Assembly (NCBI RefSeq): GCF_000003855.2
Contig: NW_003101673.1
Span: 761,997-825,996 of the forward strand
Length of the DNA stretch: 64,000 nucleotides
DNA from: Blastomyces gilchristii SLH14081
Lineage: Eukaryota > Ascomycota > Eurotiomycetes > Onygenales > Ajellomycetaceae
Reading direction: 5' to 3'
Below the pieces are notes generated by a model, which had not been told where the DNA came from, did no database searches, and worked only from the letters and a program-made list of their open reading frames with translations. The first letter of the stretch is position 1, and the number at the start of each line of letters is the position of its first letter. Below are positions 58,494 to 64,000 of this stretch, piece after piece. The position numbers and the translations under genes were made by a program.

Positions 58494-59977
58494 TATCAAA
58501 TACAGAGAGGGGTCTATCCTTCCAGGCTATGAGACAGTTATATATAGCCTGTATTACATCAGTAGCTGATTATGGAGTTCAAGTTTGGTGGAATAATCAA
58601 GGGAATTTCACTGAACTCTTTCAAAGTCTGCAAAACAGAGCCTTGAGAAGAATTCTGGGAGCATTCAAATCATCTTCTATTAAAGCAATGGAAATTGAAG
58701 CTTCAATTCCTCCTTCTGCTATTAGATTTGAAAAGGCCTGTATGAACTATGCTCTGAGAGTTGTAAAGATGAGCTCAAATCATATAATCAGAGAAAGAGT
58801 CTCTTCTTCATTTCCATCAATTAACTCTGGAAATGAACTGGATTGGAATAGATTTCTTGATTGGAATGAAAATAATTCTTCAAAGAAAATGCCTTCTCAA
58901 CTGTACAGACTATGCTCTCTGATTAAAAATCAATTTTCCTCTTTAAATGTTGAAAAAGTTGATTATGAGAAGCTATCTCTCTGGAGAGAAAAGCTTGAAT
59001 CTCTTATAGACTTACAAATAAGTGAACTATCAAAAGAGAAAGAATATGAACAGCATTTGAAGAGAATTTCTACAATCAATATAAAAGACTCTATTCTGAT
59101 TTATTCAGATGGCTCAAAAAATGAGAACTTGAATAGATTAGGCGCAGGCATTGCTTATACTGAAGATAATATTAATTTTATCTCAGATTTCTGGAATCTA
59201 GGCTCTGAATGTGAAGTCTTTGATGCTGAACTATTTGCAATAGTGAAAGCTTTCAAACTCATTGAAATAAAATCTCATAAAAGAGGAAATTGTTTGAAAG
59301 AGGCATGGATATTCTCTGATAGTCAAGCTGCTTTAAAAAGACTTAGAAATAGTCAGATTCATAATGATCAAATGAATCTTGAACTGATCTTAAACTCTGT
59401 TTTGAAAATTCAAAAGAGAAGAATATCAAAGCTGATAATTCATCTGCACTGGGTTCCTGCTCATATGAATATTCATGGCAATGAATTGGCTGATTCAGCT
59501 GCAAAAAAGGGTGCAGAATTAAGCAGATCTATTCAAAAAATTGTGTCCTGGTCTTTTATAAGGAGAAAAATAAAAGAATCTTGTTTAGACAAGTGGAATG
59601 AAAGCTGGCAGAAACAAAAGAAGAGTATACATTACTCAAGATTTGAAACAAAACCCAAGTGGAAATCTTGTTCAATTAAATGTAAAAAGAAAATATTCTC
59701 ATCTATAATACAGCTGAAACTAGGACATGGCTATTTCAAATCTTATATACAAAGATTTGATGATAGATTTGACTCAATAGAATGCTCATTCTGCAATACA
59801 AATGAGAATCCTGAGCATATTGTAATGCACTGTGCATTATACAATAGTCTCAGAGCCAGATTGAAAGAGAAGTATGATCTAAATCAATTAAATATGAGAT
59901 TCTTATTCTCAACTGAGACAGGAATTAAATACTTAATAGACTTTCTATCAGAAACTCAAGCAGCTACAAGAAAATAG
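58490..59977 (+). CDS. C-terminal part of LINE ORF2: end of RT, RNase H, zinc knuckle (5'-truncated)
   Basis: This is a 495-codon open frame, the only long intact coding stretch in the AT-rich half. Its ATG (58490) falls in the target-site duplication, so the true protein start is lost. Residues about 10-200 match the region after the RT fingers/palm in fungal Tad-type LINEs (QLYIACITSVADYGVQVWW, LQNRALRRILGAF). An RNase H domain follows with all four catalytic acidic residues: Asp207 (YSDGS), Glu247 (DAELFAI), Asp277 (FSDSQAA) and Asp335 (HGNELAD), plus HWVPAH. A terminal Cys/His motif (CSFCNTNENPEHIVMHC) completes it. The sequence keeps GG, CC and CpG, unlike its surroundings, so it is a younger insertion. 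Without the RT catalytic core it cannot retrotranspose. Confidence 0.88.
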   Translation: MISNTERGLSFQAMRQLYIACITSVADYGVQVWWNNQGNFTELFQSLQNRALRRILGAFKSSSIKAMEIEASIPPSAIRFEKACMNYALRVVKMSSNHIIRERVSSSFPSINSGNELDWNRFLDWNENNSSKKMPSQLYRLCSLIKNQFSSLNVEKVDYEKLSLWREKLESLIDLQISELSKEKEYEQHLKRISTINIKDSILIYSDGSKNENLNRLGAGIAYTEDNINFISDFWNLGSECEVFDAELFAIVKAFKLIEIKSHKRGNCLKEAWIFSDSQAALKRLRNSQIHNDQMNLELILNSVLKIQKRRISKLIIHLHWVPAHMNIHGNELADSAAKKGAELSRSIQKIVSWSFIRRKIKESCLDKWNESWQKQKKSIHYSRFETKPKWKSCSIKCKKKIFSSIIQLKLGHGYFKSYIQRFDDRFDSIECSFCNTNENPEHIVMHCALYNSLRARLKEKYDLNQLNMRFLFSTETGIKYLIDFLSETQAATRK

Positions 59978-60415
59978 CTAAATTCAGAATTATCTGAATA
60001 TGAAGAGGAGGAAATCAATCAGATATAGTCTGTTAAAACAGCTATACACTCTCTTTTAATAATTTGTTTTGTTATAGTCTCTCTTTACTTTATCTTTTTC
60101 TTTATCTTTTCCTTTCAATTTCTTTCTATCTATCTGTTTAATGTGTCTATCTTTGAGACTGTGTTCTTTTTCTCTTTTCTTTTGTCATGATATTGTCAAA
60201 TGGTTTGAAAGTATCAAAAGATGTTAAAACACTGCAATTTGTAAACAGTTTTTGTATTCTGGGCTGGAATTTTCTGATTTTGCATATCTGAAATTGATGA
60301 ATGTATAATAGTTAACTTTACAGACATAGAAAAAACCCTGAGAACTAAAGTTCTCAGGTAGATGTCATAGTCTCTGACTGCATACATCTATAATTGAAGA
60401 ATAATAATAATAATA
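58494..60415 (+). mobile_element. 5'-truncated Tad/LINE-type retrotransposon inserted in the Ty3 element
   Basis: A 1.92 kb insertion holding the 3' half of ORF2, a 3' UTR and a terminal AAT-repeat tail (about 60401-60415). It is flanked by exact 13-base duplications (58481-58493 and 60416-60428). Truncation at the 5' end, a simple-repeat tail and a duplication of this length are the hallmarks of target-primed reverse transcription. The 3' UTR shares a perfect stem-loop with the second copy at the window end. Confidence 0.92.
60337..60358 (+). other. Conserved stem-loop in the LINE 3' UTR (copy A)
   Basis: A perfect inverted repeat of CCTGAGAACT with its complement across 2 bases, about 60 bases before the tail. 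The same hairpin occurs in the other copy (62789-62811) with 3 bases in the middle. A conserved 3' hairpin in a LINE is plausibly the recognition site of its reverse transcriptase; that role is inference. Confidence 0.7.
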
Positions 60416-60428
60416 AAGAAAAGAATGA
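60416..60428 (+). repeat. Right target-site duplication of the LINE insertion
   Basis: AAGAAAAGAATGA directly after the AAT-repeat tail, identical to 58481-58493. Confidence 0.88.
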
Positions 60429-62724
60429 GAAGAAATGAAGAAATCAGATGAATATTATACTTTAATAAGTAATAAGACTGTAGCTGATCATATAATAACA
60501 CACTGCAGATAGCAGATGTAATATAGTAAAGAGTGATCTCAAAGCAGCAGACTTGTATATAAGTCAGATCACAGAAGAAAAAGAAATTCAGAGTTGAATT
60601 TAACTGTTTATATCAGTTTAATTGTGAAGATAATAGAGAATAAATTATCTGAAATATCTATAAATGTATGAGATTAAGCTATCTTGATCTCTGAGAATGC
60701 TTAAAGATCAGATGAGATTAGTTTTAATAAGCTGTTCACTGTAGTAATCTGAGTGAGTAAAGAGAGACAGTATAATATATAAGACAGAATCATAAAAGAT
60801 GAAAGCTGTCAAATCTAGTTATTGAATACTGTATTATATAGAGATCATGTAAGAGTAGTGACTAGCAGACAAAGAAAAAGTGTAAGAAAAGAGAAGAGAT
60901 AATGAATTGATTATCAACTGTAAGAGTCAGCTGTAAAAGATAAATGTTATTATATATATCTTATTCATTTTCATATATCATATATTTAATCTATTTTCAA
61001 CACCACATCATCTGAAAAAATGTCAAAAATAAAGAAAATCTTAAAACTCAAGATCTGTAAGAGATTTAAGAGCTGTAAGCTGCTCTTATAATAACACTGT
61101 ACATGTCTCTGATTTCTCTACTACTCTGTGTACAACATTAATGTCATTTATCACAAGATTGACTGAAATGTTAATATAGAAATGCATATATGTATGCATA
61201 GAAAAATTGAAGAAGAGTGTGAAATCTGCAGAATCAGAAGCCAGAGCAGAGAGAGCAGAGATAAAAGAAATGAAAGAAGAAGAAGACACAGAACTGAATG
61301 AATAATGACAGAAGTCACTCAGAGCTGAATACTTATAATCTGATATATATACAATCTTCTCTGCAGAGAAGAGAGAGAAAGTGATGAGAGAAGCTTAAGA
61401 GTGAAAGAGAGTAGTCTTAGTGATGTTATTATCTTTGATTAAAATGACCTCTGGCATCAGAGTAACTAAGAACTATTATTAGTGTATAAAAACTGTAAAA
61501 GCAGAGATAACAGTTACTGAATGAACATCTACTGATCTTAGAGTTGTATATATAATTACAACATGCACAAGGCTTCTCAGAAAGAGAGAGAGAGACACAG
61601 AGAAATGCAGAAAGCAGAACATAGTATATGAATAGCTCATTTTTATAATGATATCTTAGACAAGATGTATAAGTCTTACATCTGCAGGTGTAAAAGAGTA
61701 TAATATTCACATTCTCATTTCTGAAAACACAGATATCTTTTATCTGTACTACAAAGTTAAATAACAGATATTAGAGAATAGACTGATATAAATTTATCAT
61801 TCTGAAGAAATTTATTAGAACAGATGTCTCTGTAATATTGAACTTTACAGTTATAAAAAGTTTCTTGATATCTGTGAATATCATGACTTTATATATAATA
61901 AAACTTATAACAATTTCTTCTAAGAACAGAAAAATCAGTGTCAGAAAGAAAAGATGAAAAAGAAAAAGACTTATAATCTTAATACTGTTGAGAAGAGAGA
62001 TAATTCTCTGATATAAATGAATAATTATCTTATCATGAATATTTAAAATGAATATAATAATTGATATCTACAACTGAGCTTCAGATAGTTGTGTTATACA
62101 CTGTCTTTATATAATAAATTGTTTTAGAGATTGATAAGAAGAGTGAGAGTGTACACACTGAGAAATATAATTCACTGAGTCTATGTAACATCTTCTTAAA
62201 ATGAGAAGAGCTAGTAATAAAAGCAGAGATAGCAGAATCAGAGAGAGTAGAAGTAGTAGAAGTAGAGATTATAGAAACAGAAATAGCAGGAGCAGAAGAA
62301 CCAGACACAGAGACAGATATAAGAGATTGAGAAAGAGCAGCAGAGAAAGAAACAGAGAGAGTAGAGAGAGATATAGAAGACTTAGTTATATATAACACAG
62401 ATAATTTCTTTATTATCACATTCTTCAAGTTTTTAACTAATAATTTAATATTGAGGTGTTCACTATCATCAGTGAACACAGATCTGTCAATATATGAAGA
62501 TTCTATATGAATAAAAACAAATATCAGTATCTGTGTCTATGCAAAATTATGTTAGAAAACATAATCAGAAGCTCACTGAGAAGAAAAACAGTTGAGAGTA
62601 TATAAGAAGATGAAGAAGATGTGTTATTTATAATAATATATTCTGATAATTGTTAGAAGAAAACAAGTTCTGATCACATTTCACAACATATTACACTTAC
62701 TGCTAATAAACTGCCTGATATGAG
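60429..62724. other. AT-rich sequence between the two LINE copies
   Basis: It should begin with the displaced 3' part of the plus-strand Ty3 element. A possible LTR start (TGTAGCTGATC near 60479) is followed by a TATATAAG box near 60557. Further on lies purine-rich low-complexity sequence (about 62190-62400) that translates as Arg/Ser repeats on plus and Ser/Thr on minus. No intact coding sequence or RNA gene recognised. Confidence 0.5.
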
Positions 62725-64000
62725 TTATTATTATTATTATTATTATTCTTCAATTATAGATGTATGCAGTTAGAGACTATGACATCTACCTGAGAACTTT
62801 TAGTTCTCAGGGTTTTTCCTATATCTGTAAAGTTAACTATTATACATTCATCAATTTCAGATATGCAAAATCAGAAAATTCCAGCTCAGAATACAAAAAC
62901 TGTTTACAAATTACAGTGTTTTAACATCTTCTGATACTTTGAAACCATTTGACAATATCATGACAAAGGAAAAGAGAACACAGTCTTAAAGATAGACACA
63001 TTAAATAGATAGATAGAAAGGAATTGAAAGAAAAAGATAAAGTAAAGAGAGACTGTAACAAAACAAATTATTAAAAGATAGTATATAGCTGTTTTAACAG
63101 ACTATATCTGATTGATTTCCTCCTCTTCATATTCAGATATTTCTGAATTTAGTCATTTTCTTATAGCAGCTTGAGTTTCTGATAGAAAGTCTATTAAGTA
63201 TTTAATTCCTGTCTCAGTTGAGAATAAGAATCTCATATTTAATTGATTTAGATCATACTTCTCTTTCAATCTGACTCTGAGACTATTGTATAATGCACAG
63301 TGCATTACAATATACTCAGGATTCTCATTTACATTGCAGAATGAGCATTCTATTGAGTCAAATCTATCATCAAATCTTTGTATATAAGATTTGAAATAGT
63401 CATATTCTAGTTTCAGCTGTATTATAGATGAGAATATTTTCTTTTTACATTTAATTGCACAAGATTTTCACTTGGGTTTTATTTCAAATCTTGAATAATG
63501 TATACTCTTCTTTTGTTTCTGCCAGCTTTCATTTCACTTGTCTAAACAAGATTCTTTTATTTTTCTCTTTATAAAAGACCAGGACATAATTTTTTAAATA
63601 GATCTGCTTAATTCTGCACCCTTTTTTACAGCTAAATCAGCCAATTCATTGTCATGAATATTCATATGAGCAGGAACCCAGTGCAGATGAATTATCAGCT
63701 TTGATGTTCTTCTCTTTTGAATTTTCAAAACAGAGTTTAAGATCAGTTCAAGATTCATTTGATCATTATGAATCTGACTATTTCTAAGTCTTTTTAAAGC
63801 AGCTTGACTATCAGAGAATATTCATATCTCTTTCAAACTATTTCCTCTTTTATAAGATTTTATTTCAATGAGTTTGAAAGCTTTCACTATTGTAAATAGT
63901 TCAGTATTAAAGACTTCAGATTCACAGCCTAAATTTCAGAAATCTGAGATAAAATTGATATTATCTTCAGTATAAGCAATGTCTGTGTCTAATCTATTCA
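62725..64000 (-). mobile_element. Second copy of the LINE 3' region, mutated, opposite orientation (partial)
   Basis: The reverse complement aligns base for base with 59130-60415, from the middle of RNase H to the AAT-repeat tail (62725-62747), including the 3' UTR hairpin (62789-62811). Compared with the open copy it carries many G:C to A:T transitions. At least four Trp codons are now TGA in the shared frame, at minus-strand positions 63938-63936, 63824-63822, 63536-63534 and 63470-63468. The Asp of DAEL is Asn. It runs off the window edge, so its 5' end and target duplication are not visible. Confidence 0.93.
62789..62811 (-). other. Conserved stem-loop in the LINE 3' UTR (copy B)
   Basis: Same 10-base stem as in copy A with a 3-base centre. 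Both arms are free of the transitions that affect the rest of this copy. Confidence 0.7.

Noticed and set aside
60479..60660. 3' LTR of the plus-strand Ty3 element as a firm call
   Set aside because: A TGTAG start and a TATATAAG box are present, but similarity to the segment at 53147-53417 is too weak to pair them.
62201..62395. Arg/Ser-rich (SR-like) small protein
   Set aside because: Purine-rich simple sequence gives Arg/Ser codons automatically; the opposite strand reads as Ser/Thr repeats over a longer span.

Overview
This window is filamentous ascomycete nuclear DNA. Its introns are short, with GT..AG ends and CTAAC-type branch sites, and its housekeeping genes are of the Eurotiomycetes type. 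A gene-bearing half of ordinary base composition meets a very AT-rich, CpG-poor retrotransposon block. That two-compartment layout, with decayed Ty3/gypsy elements, suggests an Onygenales fungus, possibly Ajellomycetaceae (Blastomyces/Emmonsia-like). This placement is inference.

Gene half (1 to about 43,640). In order: the first exon of a mitochondrial ketol-acid reductoisomerase (ilv5, minus strand); a 1001-residue three-domain protein (isochorismatase-like, AlkB-like dioxygenase, GST-C-like; plus); a dienoyl-CoA isomerase (minus); a head-to-head pair of fungal-specific genes, one DUF7580-like (minus) and one C2H2-finger (plus); the largest subunit of RNA polymerase III (minus); GUF1 (minus), head-to-head with the nine-exon spindle-checkpoint gene MAD2 (plus); a small three-CxxC protein (minus); a 4.7 kb stretch with only fragmentary coding signal; SLY1 (minus); a PNUTS/Ppn1-like PP1-targeting protein (plus); and an FHA-domain protein with a C-terminal membrane anchor (minus). 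I rebuilt the exon joins by hand from splice consensus, reading frame and family resemblance. In all the complete genes the exon lengths sum to a multiple of three.

Transposon half (about 43,640 to 64,000). It begins with a 1.28 kb minisatellite of alternating 24- and 25-base units that has a higher-order period of about 246 bases. Next come a decayed Ty3/gypsy element on the minus strand and a second decayed one on the plus strand. A 5'-truncated Tad/LINE-type insertion, flanked by a 13-base target-site duplication, sits in the plus-strand element. A mutated copy of the same LINE end lies in opposite orientation at the window edge. The two Ty3 elements and the second LINE copy are full of C-to-T and G-to-A transitions, mostly TGG to TGA stops. 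CpG and CC/GG are nearly absent from the oldest sequence while CA/TG persists, which is not the classical CpA-directed RIP pattern. The minisatellite contains both unmutated and mutated unit types and so appears to record the same signature.

Functionally the genes are independent: amino-acid synthesis, fatty-acid oxidation, Pol III transcription, mitochondrial translation, mitotic checkpoint, ER-Golgi fusion and 3'-end/PP1 control. The most unusual material is the mutational and repeat structure of the AT-rich half, followed by the three-domain protein and the head-to-head fungal-specific pair.
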